Of a DNA stretch of 45,766 nucleotides, positions 7,169 to 16,197 are shown in pieces. Within the stretch, counting starts at the first letter, position 1. Each line of letters opens with the position of its first letter. The stretch is from positions 1 through 45,766 of the IMG/VR virus record IMGVR_UViG_3300031746_000045; one strand, given 5' to 3'. Below the pieces are notes generated by a model. The model had not been told where the DNA came from. It made no database searches and was given only the letters and a program-made list of their open reading frames with translations. This stretch comes from a virus. Made by a program: the position numbers and the translations under genes.

Positions 7169-8542
7169 CTAAATACTTGGTATAGCATTTAAACGCTCCT
7201 CGTTACTCGCAATACAATTACGATTACCAACACTAATAACCTCTGACCCAGACCCATCGGCATAATCTAAACTATTAAAAGAATCTATAAGTCCCCCCGA
7301 TTTATTTCGTACCGTTAATTTTCCAATTGCTGGAGAATGTTTTTCTCCAATCGTATATAAGTAACCCCCTTGTATAGCAGAACCCCCTAACAAAGGGTAG
7401 GTAAAGAATCCTTGGGCAGTATCATCCTGTTCAACTAATACACTTGGGGATAGGCTAGCTATACTTATTTTAATAATTGCTGATTTTAATAAAGTAATTA
7501 CTGTCAAAGATGGTGGAATTGTATATTTTAATTCTTCTTGGTAAAAACAATATATATAGGAACTATCAATAGTTAATGCTGATATATTTGCATTTTTACT
7601 TTGAACTACCCCACCAGGGGTAGTTATTAAATTTAAATAAAATTCATTTTCATTATTTAAAATCATAGTTGCACCTTTATTTATCTTTGTAATAATGGCG
7701 TTATAATATGCCGGTGAGCCTGTCCATTTTTGGCCACCAACAAAAATAAAATTTTCATTATTAGTTATGGAAGAGTCGTAATAATAAGAACCTAAATCAA
7801 AAATACCTGTCGCAATTAAATTAGATGTAATTATATTTCTATATCTAATTACTTTTCTATTACCCCCAATGAGGTCCACACCCGTCACATATTGATAACT
7901 ATCCTCAGTTCCTTGTTTACCAGCACAAATATCAGTACTACGGCAATGCCTAACAACATCAGAAAAATCAGTTGAATGAAAAGAGGCACCAGTGTCCTTA
8001 TTTATTTTAGTAATAAGAATTTGACTTGTCTGATAGAATAAATCACTAATAAATAAAATATCACTCCAAAATACCTCTGCTGGATAGACCCAACCAAAAG
8101 GAACAATATTATTTATTTTCATAGTAGAATCTTTATATTCGCTAACAATAGCCCAACCTGTAGTTACTGGTATTATTAAATTAAACTTTAATTGAATTTC
8201 TAATAAATTCAAAACCATCCTCAAATCATTTAATATAGGATAATGACAAACCGACTTTCCATATTTCTTAGTTATAGTAACATAGGGTCTCCCTAATAAA
8301 GCAGAATCCTCAACGCCAGTAGGATAACCAAAATCTATTGCTAACTGATTAGTTACTGTCTTTAATTCTTCAATAGCACTTAATATAAACTTTTTACCTA
8401 TATTTTGGTTAATAAAAGATAACTGAGATTGGGCTATTTCTACTCTTCTTACATTGGCTGCAACTTGAAGTTCTGTCATATAAATACTTTTAGTCTTAGC
8501 AGTATCGTTTAAAGGGTCTGGGGGAGTCCATGTAAAAATCAT
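7169..8542 (-). CDS. Putative tail fibre / receptor-contact protein
   Basis: 457 residues. The first 115 or so are helical (a likely adaptor that attaches to the tail). The rest is beta-rich with recurring blade-like segments, such as FIFVGGQKW, YIYCFYQEE and YLYTIGEKH, resembling a beta-propeller. As the last gene of the virion block, downstream of the hub, it fits a fibre or receptor-binding protein. No specific family recognised. Its stop lies 6 bases from the convergent nuclease stop, and I see no strong terminator between them. Confidence 0.65.
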   Translation of the reverse strand: MIFTWTPPDPLNDTAKTKSIYMTELQVAANVRRVEIAQSQLSFINQNIGKKFILSAIEELKTVTNQLAIDFGYPTGVEDSALLGRPYVTITKKYGKSVCHYPILNDLRMVLNLLEIQLKFNLIIPVTTGWAIVSEYKDSTMKINNIVPFGWVYPAEVFWSDILFISDLFYQTSQILITKINKDTGASFHSTDFSDVVRHCRSTDICAGKQGTEDSYQYVTGVDLIGGNRKVIRYRNIITSNLIATGIFDLGSYYYDSSITNNENFIFVGGQKWTGSPAYYNAIITKINKGATMILNNENEFYLNLITTPGGVVQSKNANISALTIDSSYIYCFYQEELKYTIPPSLTVITLLKSAIIKISIASLSPSVLVEQDDTAQGFFTYPLLGGSAIQGGYLYTIGEKHSPAIGKLTVRNKSGGLIDSFNSLDYADGSGSEVISVGNRNCIASNEERLNAIPSI

Positions 8543-8544
8543 AG

Positions 8545-8796
8545 TTATTTCTTTTTTATATTAAAGTTTTTAATTAGTTCAAAAAATTCTTTATCAACAT
8601 ACCTATTTTCTAATAACTCAAACACTCTTTTATTCATTTCTTCTAAATGTTTATTTGCCCTATATAATTCTATTTCTATCTTATCGTCCTTTGGGATATT
8701 AGCTAAAACTATTTTAAAAGCTTGCCCAAACATTTGATAAGCCTTATTTAAATTTTTTATTTGTTTAATCTCTTCTTTTGTAGGTTTATATAACAT
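8545..8796 (-). CDS. Small helical hypothetical protein
   Basis: 83 residues, predicted all helical, rich in Lys/Glu/Leu with coiled-coil potential. It sits 2 bases from the downstream fibre gene and 4 from the upstream one, so it is co-translated. It may be a fibre chaperone or minor tail component. This is an inference from position only. Confidence 0.65.
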   Translation of the reverse strand: MLYKPTKEEIKQIKNLNKAYQMFGQAFKIVLANIPKDDKIEIELYRANKHLEEMNKRVFELLENRYVDKEFFELIKNFNIKKK

Positions 8797-8800
8797 ATAA

Positions 8801-9100
8801 TTACTCGATTAGATTAGCACCCAGTTTAGCAAAACAATCCCCACCCTGCTGGTCATTAGTATGATTATGCTTAGTTAATTTAGTTCCAGTCTTAGTCATA
8901 TATGTCAAAATGTAGGGCTTTAACCATTCACTAATTTGGTCACTGGACCAATCTAACATATTAGATTCCGCATTAATACCATCTACCATTTTTTGTTGAG
9001 ATGCTACTAAATTTTCTAAAGTAGTCACCTTATCCTCTAAGGACCTTACTTTCTTTATTAATGTTTCTATAGTTTGTCTTTCTTCTCTAGTAAGAGCCAT
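8801..9100 (-). CDS. Short coiled-coil fibre-like protein
   Basis: 99 residues. An N-terminal coiled coil (about 5-45) is followed by a C-terminal segment with HNH(T) and QQGG motifs, which are commonly found at tips or connecting points of trimeric phage fibres. It lies immediately downstream of the 1587-residue hub protein with a good ribosome binding site (GGAGG). Probably a minor tail or fibre-linking protein. Confidence 0.65.
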   Translation of the reverse strand: MALTREERQTIETLIKKVRSLEDKVTTLENLVASQQKMVDGINAESNMLDWSSDQISEWLKPYILTYMTKTGTKLTKHNHTNDQQGGDCFAKLGANLIE

Positions 9101-9111
9101 TATTATCCTCC

Positions 9112-12100
9112 TTACTTTAAATATTCAGAAGTTATTTCGAGAGTTGTTGTATTAGCATCAAAATCATATTTTATACCTACAACTTTAGCGTTCAAAGAAC
9201 CCCAACTACCCTGGTCTGTATTAATAAGATTTACTGTCTTATCCAAATCCCAAGTTAAATCTATAGTATCTAATGTAATCGAGCCATTTACTTTTATGTC
9301 TTTGTATTTCTGCAATAAATCTTGAGCATACTGAGTCATTCTAGATGTGTCATCTATGGCGTCTTCAGGGTCTTCACTATATCTAAAAATAGTGTTTACA
9401 ACCCTCAAAGTCTTACTAATATTACTAGCAGTTCCTGGAACGGTTACTTCAACTTTCAATGGAACAGTTTCTATAAGTACGTCTGCTGTAAGACTCGCAC
9501 ATCTTTTTTCGGGAGAGTTTCTCCAAGTATAATTTGGAACACCCATATAAATATTAACAGCCGGTGTAACTACTAGTCCATCAGAATTAACACTTTCACC
9601 TGTGGGCCAATAATTATACAAGGCTCTTGAAAATCTAACTGTATTTTCTGGTCCTAAACTTCCTTGTACTTCGGTATCCGCTATCATAATTTGCGGTCCA
9701 AAGCCTGGAAGTTGTGAATCCATTGCTCCTGGTGATTCTGTTCCTTCGGTTGCTTCTGTTGGGGTTCCTTCAGATTTAGTTCCAGAACTGCTAGGTTGAG
9801 TAGTATATTTTACTTCCCTAGACATCCTAATAATATTATTCTCGCTGCAAATTTCTGTTTCAAGAAAATTTATAAGAAAATTACTTATACTAGTCCCGTA
9901 ACAAACTGGCATAAGAATAAAACGCTTTAATCTAGCATAACTTATGAAAGTTTCTATTATTTTAACAACAGTCCATTTTGAGTCTAACTCAAAAACTTTA
10001 TATAACAAATCATCAGCCCTATCACCTTCATCTACTATATCTTCTCCACTTTTAGTTATGCCTATACATTTTCCTCTTAAAGTTACTCTTTCCTGCTTTT
10101 TTGCGCCTTCAATTATACATTTATTATATCTATTAGTTACATCAAATTGCAAATTAGCAGCCATAACATTATATTGAGGAGATATCGCATTTACTGTAGT
10201 TCCATAAATACCAAACTTAGCTTCTCCAGAATTAACCGCTGTTAAATCAATAGATACTAAACTACCATTAGGCTTCATATACCATCCATACTTAGTTTTA
10301 GCATAAATACTATCTAAAACATTAGAAACAGTTTGACCTATATACTCATCTGATATATTAGCTCCTGTAGGATAACTATCTATTTTTTTAACAATGGTAG
10401 GAAACTTTGAAACAATCGTATCAATAGCAGTAATCAAATCAACATCATTAAATGTTATTTGTGCCGTTTCTCCATAATCTTCATGAATAATATAAGCATA
10501 CTCTTCAGCTAAATCTTGCCTTGAACACGAACAACTATAATCAACCCCTTCAGCACCTATATCAATTGTTCTTTCAATCTGTAATATTCTTCCTGTAAAT
10601 AAGGTAATGTTGCCAGAACCTTGCACCACACAAACTGTAGCCCCCTCTGAAAATGGTAGATTAGCATCAAAAGCAACTGGTTGAAAAAATCTACAAACTC
10701 TCGCACTACTAAAATCCCAAGAAATCTCTTTTACATGAATTTCCTTTAATCTTTGTTTTAATATAGTATTACCACAAATAACTGCTATATCATCTGTAAA
10801 TGTTTGAGTTCCATATACAAATATAAATAATTTTGTTTCTCCCCAATAACCCGTAGTAACATCGTATGCCCTTATCTTTAAAATAGTAATACCAGAAGCA
10901 TAAATTCCAGGAGTATAATTATTTACAACTAAAAAAGAATCTCCTATATCAGGCTCTGTCCCGTCTTCTGTATAATAATATCTAATAGGTCCTGGTTCTG
11001 GTGAGGCTACGCCCCATTCAAAATATGGGGTATTATCAGCCGTTTGATATAACCCACTAGCTAGTTCAATAATTTTTGTTGCATTTGTGTAACCCCTAAC
11101 TTCTCCAATTGTTGGACTATCGTCTGCTACCCAAACATTGAAGGTAGCAATATTACTAATTAGGCCATTAGTGCAAATTCCTTTTATTTTTAAAGTATGC
11201 TGCCCTAACACTAAAGGCTCTGTTAAATACTTATCTAATTCAACATAAAGTTGTCTAGAATCTGTTAATGTCGTATCCTCAGATTTTGTTACTCCAGCAG
11301 GAACTAAAATAGTAGCTAGTTTTATTGCATCTTCTGGAATAACTGGTTCCAAAGGTATTGGTGCGGGAATTCCTTCTGCTACATTTAAACTTTCACTTGT
11401 TCCACTAACATATATTATATCTATACGGTCGTTGGTCAAATCTCCATTACTAAGTGTTACTTCTTGAATTGTATATGCTTTTAAATCAGCTTTAAAATAA
11501 TAATAACCTACAGAAGCCTCAAAAATCATATTAGAGGCTGGGGCTTTTTTTGATACTACCATACCATTACGAACCATATCAGGAGTTAATATATTTCCAA
11601 CATCCGAAGGAATTCCATCCAAAGAATAACTAAATCCAGAATATGGTATATTAAAAATGGGAATCTGCCATCTAAAAAATGGAGTTTTATCAGTCTGGTA
11701 AGTAGCATCTGGAATAGGCGTAAGAGCACCACTATCAGTATATGCTTCTATAGTTACTGATGTTGGTGTAGTATCATTTAAGACGGCCTCAATAACATCT
11801 GTTCCATCAGATAAAACATTCTGAATATCTGTAAATCTTACATAAACTTGTTTTGCCCCATTTCCAGAAACCAACATCCAAACTTTAGTACTAGAATAAT
11901 TTTCTAAAGTTGACCAAGTTCCCCCTACTTCATTTTTAAATTGCATTCTTAAAGCACCGTAGACCTTCAAATTAATAGTAACATTCTGGCTTGCTAAATA
12001 TTGGCCATCTTCAAAATATAGTTCTTCAACTACACATTGATTTTTACTAATTCTCTGACTTACTCTAATATCGGTACTTATATCAATAAACCCTCTTAAA

Positions 12101-13875
12101 ACAGTTCTAATATCTGTTTCTAAATCTATTATAATAGTTTTTCTAACCCGTATATCAGTATTAATGTCTTTTAAAACGTCTTCTGCAACCCTAATATCGG
12201 TATTTATGTCCTCTAATAACTCTTTTATTACTCTAATATCTAAATCTATATCTTTAAAATGTTCTTCTAATTTAACTCTAATATCAATTGCTAAGTCAAT
12301 AAAAGATTGCTCTTTTGTTCTTATGTCTGTATCAATATCTTTTATTTCTTCAGGATACCTTGCCCTAATATCAGTAGCAATATCAGAAAGTTCTTCAATT
12401 TTAGTTCTTATATCAACATCTAAATCTTCTATAACTTCAATAAGATTTTCTTCTATGCCGACCGTAGTAACTGTATTATCATCTGAAGAAATTCTTGAAG
12501 TTCTATAATTACTACTTCTGGGTGTACCAATAGAAAATCTAATTTCATCAAGACCCCCATTAAAAGCATCGTATAACGTAACACTTCCACCAAAACTCCA
12601 ACCTTCATTTCTCCCAATTAACGCTGCCGCATTTGTATATGTAGAGCCAATTTGAACATTATCTTTATAAACTTTCCAATCATTACCAGTCCTAATAAAT
12701 TCTAAATCATACCATATACCTGTAGAAAAACCTGGACTAACGCTAAAATCAATAGAACCACCATAATCTCTAAAACGTATATTACCGCCTTCATATGCGA
12801 TATGAAAATAACTAGAGCCGCTAGTATATCTTTGTAGAAGTCCAAAATTTCCAGAAAGAGAATCAAATTTAATTTTAAAACTAAGAACAAACTCAGAACT
12901 TCCAATTTCTAAATCGGCATCATCCGGTATTAATATATTATTTGCTGTAACTAAATTTTGATTATACGCAATTTTATCCCAAACTCTCGTTGGTGCGGTG
13001 TTACCTTTAGCATCATTGGCGTAACTTGTAGAATCTTTAAATTCGCCCAATGTACCATTACCAACTTCTCCAAGATGATATACTGCCTTATATCCCGAAT
13101 CCCATGCGTTATTTTTATCGGAACCATCAGAAGCGCCGGTTAGACAATAATATATATATATTTCTGTATTAACACTATTTGAAACTGTTGGTACTTTTAC
13201 CCAATAATATCCATAATCGGGCGTGGTCGCTTCATACATTTCTAATTCGTTTATGTGAACGTAGACATGGCTAGCCGTTGTAAAATTAATTCTATAATAT
13301 CTATAAGCAGTTGAATTAGAAAAGGAATAATTTCTTAAACTATTATCAGGCCATGTTTGTCCAGACCGTGTATCTAATATATCCCAATTACTATCATCAT
13401 TCGAGCCTTGAAAAGTCCAAGCATAAGGTAAACCATCTGAGTAAGTCATACGGGGCGCTAAACCATATCTTTGAACAACCCTTGTTACACCCAGCCCTAA
13501 ATCATATTTCAACCATTGTGGAAGAGCCGCGCTTGTTGAAGAAGTCCAAAAATGGCCCTCCCCAATTATGCCATCAAAAGCCCTGGCAGCTACTTCTACA
13601 CCATTTGTAGAACTAGCGCTGGGGGTACCACCAGCACAAACATTAGAACCATATGTTGTAATTTGACCATGAAATTCCCTATCAAATTTAAGTAAGGTTG
13701 AACCATCGGAAGAAGTAAACCTAACATCTAACCCACCGGCAGTTAAAATTTTGCTAAAATCGAAATTGGCCGCTGTTAGTTTAACTAATAAAGGAAAATC
13801 AGTTAAAGTAGATGGGAATTTAGTATAATCTAACGTAATCTTTCGTCTATATGTATAACCGCTCAGCCAACTCAT
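9112..13875 (-). CDS. Giant tail hub / receptor-binding protein with nested DUF2341, F5/8 type C, LamG, repeat and hub domains
   Basis: 1587 residues. Domains in order: the first half of a DUF2341 domain (1-68, ending at KFDREF); an F5/8 type C (discoidin) domain (about 69-216, with GSNDDSNW and YRYYRINFT); the second half of DUF2341 (about 219-300, YYWVKVPTVSNSV and YIYYCLTG); a LamG-like jelly roll (about 300-460); nine 14-15-residue repeats each ending in DIR (482-606); Ig/chitobiase-like modules with two related TPxFxW motifs (about 640-1080); and a C-terminal tail-hub region (about 1085-1587, gp27/tail-endopeptidase-like). It probably closes the tail tip and displays sugar-binding domains toward the host surface. 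It follows the tape-measure section of the operon, as expected for a hub. Confidence 0.82.
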   Translation of the reverse strand: MSWLSGYTYRRKITLDYTKFPSTLTDFPLLVKLTAANFDFSKILTAGGLDVRFTSSDGSTLLKFDREFHGQITTYGSNVCAGGTPSASSTNGVEVAARAFDGIIGEGHFWTSSTSAALPQWLKYDLGLGVTRVVQRYGLAPRMTYSDGLPYAWTFQGSNDDSNWDILDTRSGQTWPDNSLRNYSFSNSTAYRYYRINFTTASHVYVHINELEMYEATTPDYGYYWVKVPTVSNSVNTEIYIYYCLTGASDGSDKNNAWDSGYKAVYHLGEVGNGTLGEFKDSTSYANDAKGNTAPTRVWDKIAYNQNLVTANNILIPDDADLEIGSSEFVLSFKIKFDSLSGNFGLLQRYTSGSSYFHIAYEGGNIRFRDYGGSIDFSVSPGFSTGIWYDLEFIRTGNDWKVYKDNVQIGSTYTNAAALIGRNEGWSFGGSVTLYDAFNGGLDEIRFSIGTPRSSNYRTSRISSDDNTVTTVGIEENLIEVIEDLDVDIRTKIEELSDIATDIRARYPEEIKDIDTDIRTKEQSFIDLAIDIRVKLEEHFKDIDLDIRVIKELLEDINTDIRVAEDVLKDINTDIRVRKTIIIDLETDIRTVLRGFIDISTDIRVSQRISKNQCVVEELYFEDGQYLASQNVTINLKVYGALRMQFKNEVGGTWSTLENYSSTKVWMLVSGNGAKQVYVRFTDIQNVLSDGTDVIEAVLNDTTPTSVTIEAYTDSGALTPIPDATYQTDKTPFFRWQIPIFNIPYSGFSYSLDGIPSDVGNILTPDMVRNGMVVSKKAPASNMIFEASVGYYYFKADLKAYTIQEVTLSNGDLTNDRIDIIYVSGTSESLNVAEGIPAPIPLEPVIPEDAIKLATILVPAGVTKSEDTTLTDSRQLYVELDKYLTEPLVLGQHTLKIKGICTNGLISNIATFNVWVADDSPTIGEVRGYTNATKIIELASGLYQTADNTPYFEWGVASPEPGPIRYYYTEDGTEPDIGDSFLVVNNYTPGIYASGITILKIRAYDVTTGYWGETKLFIFVYGTQTFTDDIAVICGNTILKQRLKEIHVKEISWDFSSARVCRFFQPVAFDANLPFSEGATVCVVQGSGNITLFTGRILQIERTIDIGAEGVDYSCSCSRQDLAEEYAYIIHEDYGETAQITFNDVDLITAIDTIVSKFPTIVKKIDSYPTGANISDEYIGQTVSNVLDSIYAKTKYGWYMKPNGSLVSIDLTAVNSGEAKFGIYGTTVNAISPQYNVMAANLQFDVTNRYNKCIIEGAKKQERVTLRGKCIGITKSGEDIVDEGDRADDLLYKVFELDSKWTVVKIIETFISYARLKRFILMPVCYGTSISNFLINFLETEICSENNIIRMSREVKYTTQPSSSGTKSEGTPTEATEGTESPGAMDSQLPGFGPQIMIADTEVQGSLGPENTVRFSRALYNYWPTGESVNSDGLVVTPAVNIYMGVPNYTWRNSPEKRCASLTADVLIETVPLKVEVTVPGTASNISKTLRVVNTIFRYSEDPEDAIDDTSRMTQYAQDLLQKYKDIKVNGSITLDTIDLTWDLDKTVNLINTDQGSWGSLNAKVVGIKYDFDANTTTLEITSEYLK

Positions 13876-14429
13876 TATTTAATTCCTTTTTTCCACAATA
13901 AATTATTAGTAGGTCTTCCCAAATGTTCTTGCCCTAAAGGTAAAACCCTTTTAGTTATATCTCCAATTTTATATTTATCCTCGCCATCCTTACCTACCAA
14001 AGATAATCTATAAGAAGTCACCATTCCATTCTTTAATCCCATAATATAAATATATTTATCACCAGTAGGCACAATTAAATACTCCAAATCTTGTATATTT
14101 CCAACCCAATCACATTTAGTACATCTTGCAATAAATTCTTGTTTAATTTCATCATTTGTATATTTAGTAATCCTTTTAGATATTTTTCCTTTACTATTAC
14201 ATTTTGGGCAGTTCCCCACAGGTCTTGCAAATGTCGTTTCAGCCTCAACAAAGCATAGATAAGACTCAAAACCTTCTAAGATAATCCACTCTCCGTCGGA
14301 TAAAAAATATTCCAGACGGGCTATAGGCCTATCTGGAATTTCTAACCAACGACTAGAATGTATGTTTGGACCCCCAAGAAAATCTGGAGTCCCGTATGAA
14401 AATATAATCTTGTATAAATAATTAGGCAT
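13875..14429 (-). CDS. Tail-associated zinc-ribbon protein
   Basis: 184 residues. A CPKC and a CTKC pair (about residues 74-77 and 102-105) form a zinc ribbon set within an otherwise beta-rich protein. It overlaps the hub start by one base and lies just after the tail genes, so it probably belongs to the tail tip or assists hub assembly. No precise family recognised. Confidence 0.65.
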   Translation of the reverse strand: MPNYLYKIIFSYGTPDFLGGPNIHSSRWLEIPDRPIARLEYFLSDGEWIILEGFESYLCFVEAETTFARPVGNCPKCNSKGKISKRITKYTNDEIKQEFIARCTKCDWVGNIQDLEYLIVPTGDKYIYIMGLKNGMVTSYRLSLVGKDGEDKYKIGDITKRVLPLGQEHLGRPTNNLLWKKGIK

Positions 14430-14466
14430 GATATATTATCACCTTTATATTTTAAAAACTTTTTTA

Positions 14467-15105
14467 TTAAACGTATGAAAAGCGTACACTCAAAACAGGC
14501 GATTCGATGAATGGCGTCAAATAAGACGATGGTACGTCCCAATGAATATTCACATAAACATCCGTAGCTCCACCCAGTGCACCGCCACCCCCGTTGAGTA
14601 AAATCAAATTAGGAGCTGCCCCGCCCGCAATAGGAGTTCCAGCCCAACCTGGTCCAGGAGCACCTCCAGTAGTCAAAACAGCCTTCAACATACTATCTGC
14701 TGGTGTTCCTAAACCTAAGCAATTTAAATTAGCTGTAACATGGCCGTCATCATCCCAAGCTTCTAATGTAGGTTCACTTGCTGTCGCTGCATCAAAAGCC
14801 AAGCAAATAACATATCTATGGGCTCCTGAATTTGCCATTAACATTTCTCTTAACTCAGCCCCAATATTTGATACATCCAATAAAAATGTGTGAGCAATTT
14901 CTACTGGTATAGCTTGGATTATTGTTGCAGCCTCATTAAGCTCGCCAGAGCTAGGTGTAGGCTGCCCATCAGCAACAGCAGCAGAACCGGCAGAAAAAAT
15001 TAGCTTGTCATTTGCTAGGTCCATTTGGACATAATTTGCTGGATGTGTACTTTTAGGATTATCCACAGCCGATTTATTACAAAATACAACACAATTTACC
15101 ACCAT
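14467..15105 (-). CDS. Putative structural (tail) protein, Ala/Gly-rich
   Basis: 212 residues, rich in Ala and Gly and unusually GC-rich for this genome (runs of GCC/GGC codons around 14570-14700). It has a strong ribosome binding site (AAGGAGG) about 10 bases before the ATG. The C-terminal strand pattern (YVNIHWDVP, VLSVRFSYV) suggests a beta-sandwich. Position between two tail genes and the strong start signal suggest an abundant virion protein. Family unknown; the different base composition suggests recent acquisition or selection for a particular amino-acid make-up. Confidence 0.65.
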   Translation of the reverse strand: MVVNCVVFCNKSAVDNPKSTHPANYVQMDLANDKLIFSAGSAAVADGQPTPSSGELNEAATIIQAIPVEIAHTFLLDVSNIGAELREMLMANSGAHRYVICLAFDAATASEPTLEAWDDDGHVTANLNCLGLGTPADSMLKAVLTTGGAPGPGWAGTPIAGGAAPNLILLNGGGGALGGATDVYVNIHWDVPSSYLTPFIESPVLSVRFSYV

Positions 15106-15131
15106 AACTTTTTACCTCCTTACTTTTTAAA

Positions 15132-15482
15132 TTAGTCCCCACTTCGGTAGAAAACTATTGTAAACCTGGACCATCTGTAATAATCTGACCCAGGTGAAAT
15201 AGACTTTAAAATACAATTTGAATAAGTATTATGATTTACTACTAAATCTGCTAACCCAGACCCAAAAGCAGCCGCAAGACTATTTATGTATGTTTCCAAT
15301 TCTTGCCTACTTGTTTTTTTAACCCAACCTTGCACAGTAATAGTTTTAAGACCGCCACCACGTCTACGTAATATAGACCCATCCGCCCTTGGAATCTTAT
15401 GTATTTCTATTTCTTGCTCTGTATCTACCTGCATAAAGCAGTAGTCTCCGATAACCACTCCAGAAAAAGAAGCATTAGACAT
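15132..15482 (-). CDS. Tail protein (distal tail/baseplate-like)
   Basis: 116 residues, beta-rich. Its pattern (GWVKKTSRQELETYINSL followed by a short N-rich strand and a final strand RFTIVFYRSG) resembles small distal-tail or baseplate proteins that follow the tape measure. Its start lies 8 bases inside the end of the upstream HNH endonuclease gene. Without that insertion it would directly follow the tape measure gene, the usual place of a distal-tail protein. Assignment is by order and fold pattern. Confidence 0.6.
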   Translation of the reverse strand: MSNASFSGVVIGDYCFMQVDTEQEIEIHKIPRADGSILRRRGGGLKTITVQGWVKKTSRQELETYINSLAAAFGSGLADLVVNHNTYSNCILKSISPGSDYYRWSRFTIVFYRSGD

Positions 15483-16197
15483 ATAGTTTCACCAATCCTT
15501 GTAATATTATTTCCCAGTAATTTCTATTACCGTTTGTGTGTTGATGACAATTCTGGCATAAACTTATAAGATTATCTTCTTTACAATTTTCTTTATCATA
15601 ATCAATATGGTGAACATCTAAGTTTCTATTAAATGTACTTTCTGGAAGTTTACACATCATACAAATATAATAGTCTCTGTTCCTTATATAGGACCTTAGT
15701 TCGTAATTAAACTTTGTAGGGTATGGTTTTAAAGAAAGTCCATTTTTCCAATTTGAAGCTAGAATTCCACACTTACCTATTTTTGCTAGAGCCATCTTTT
15801 CAATAGTTTCTTTACTATATACACCAACTTTATTTTTATTCCAAGGAACTATTTCACCTCTAGAATATCTATCCTTTAAAAGTTTTGTACGTGCTTCTAC
15901 AATACTTTTTGATACTTTTTTACCTTTCAAAGGACTTTTATGAGTTTTCCAATAGTTTTTCATAAAAATTCCATGCTTTATTAATGTTTCTATTCCTTTT
16001 TTAGTCTTATTACAATTTAAGACTTCTTCCCTAATTTTTTCTTTATTAGCAATACTATTATGTCCCTGTCTATACTTTGGTATGCCGAGTCTAAAATGAG
16101 TTCTATTTATCTGTATAAATTTTCCACATCCGCAAATACATTTGTGCCTATCCGTATTAGTAGCAACCCAAGGGGTAATATCACAACTTTTGCTCAT
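15475..16197 (-). CDS. HNH homing endonuclease
   Basis: 240 residues. An N-terminal zinc knuckle (CICGCGKF) is followed by a NUMOD3-like segment (WNKNKVGVYSKETIEKMA) and a C-terminal HNH domain: a CMMC knuckle, then DVHHIDYDKENCKEDNLISL with the catalytic His and Asn, then CQNCH. The enzyme would cut an intron- or gene-less allele and be copied by repair. It starts with a one-base overlap of the tape-measure stop (TAATG) and ends 8 bases inside the next tail gene, so it is inserted seamlessly within the tail operon. Confidence 0.9.
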   Translation of the reverse strand: MSKSCDITPWVATNTDRHKCICGCGKFIQINRTHFRLGIPKYRQGHNSIANKEKIREEVLNCNKTKKGIETLIKHGIFMKNYWKTHKSPLKGKKVSKSIVEARTKLLKDRYSRGEIVPWNKNKVGVYSKETIEKMALAKIGKCGILASNWKNGLSLKPYPTKFNYELRSYIRNRDYYICMMCKLPESTFNRNLDVHHIDYDKENCKEDNLISLCQNCHQHTNGNRNYWEIILQGLVKLYV

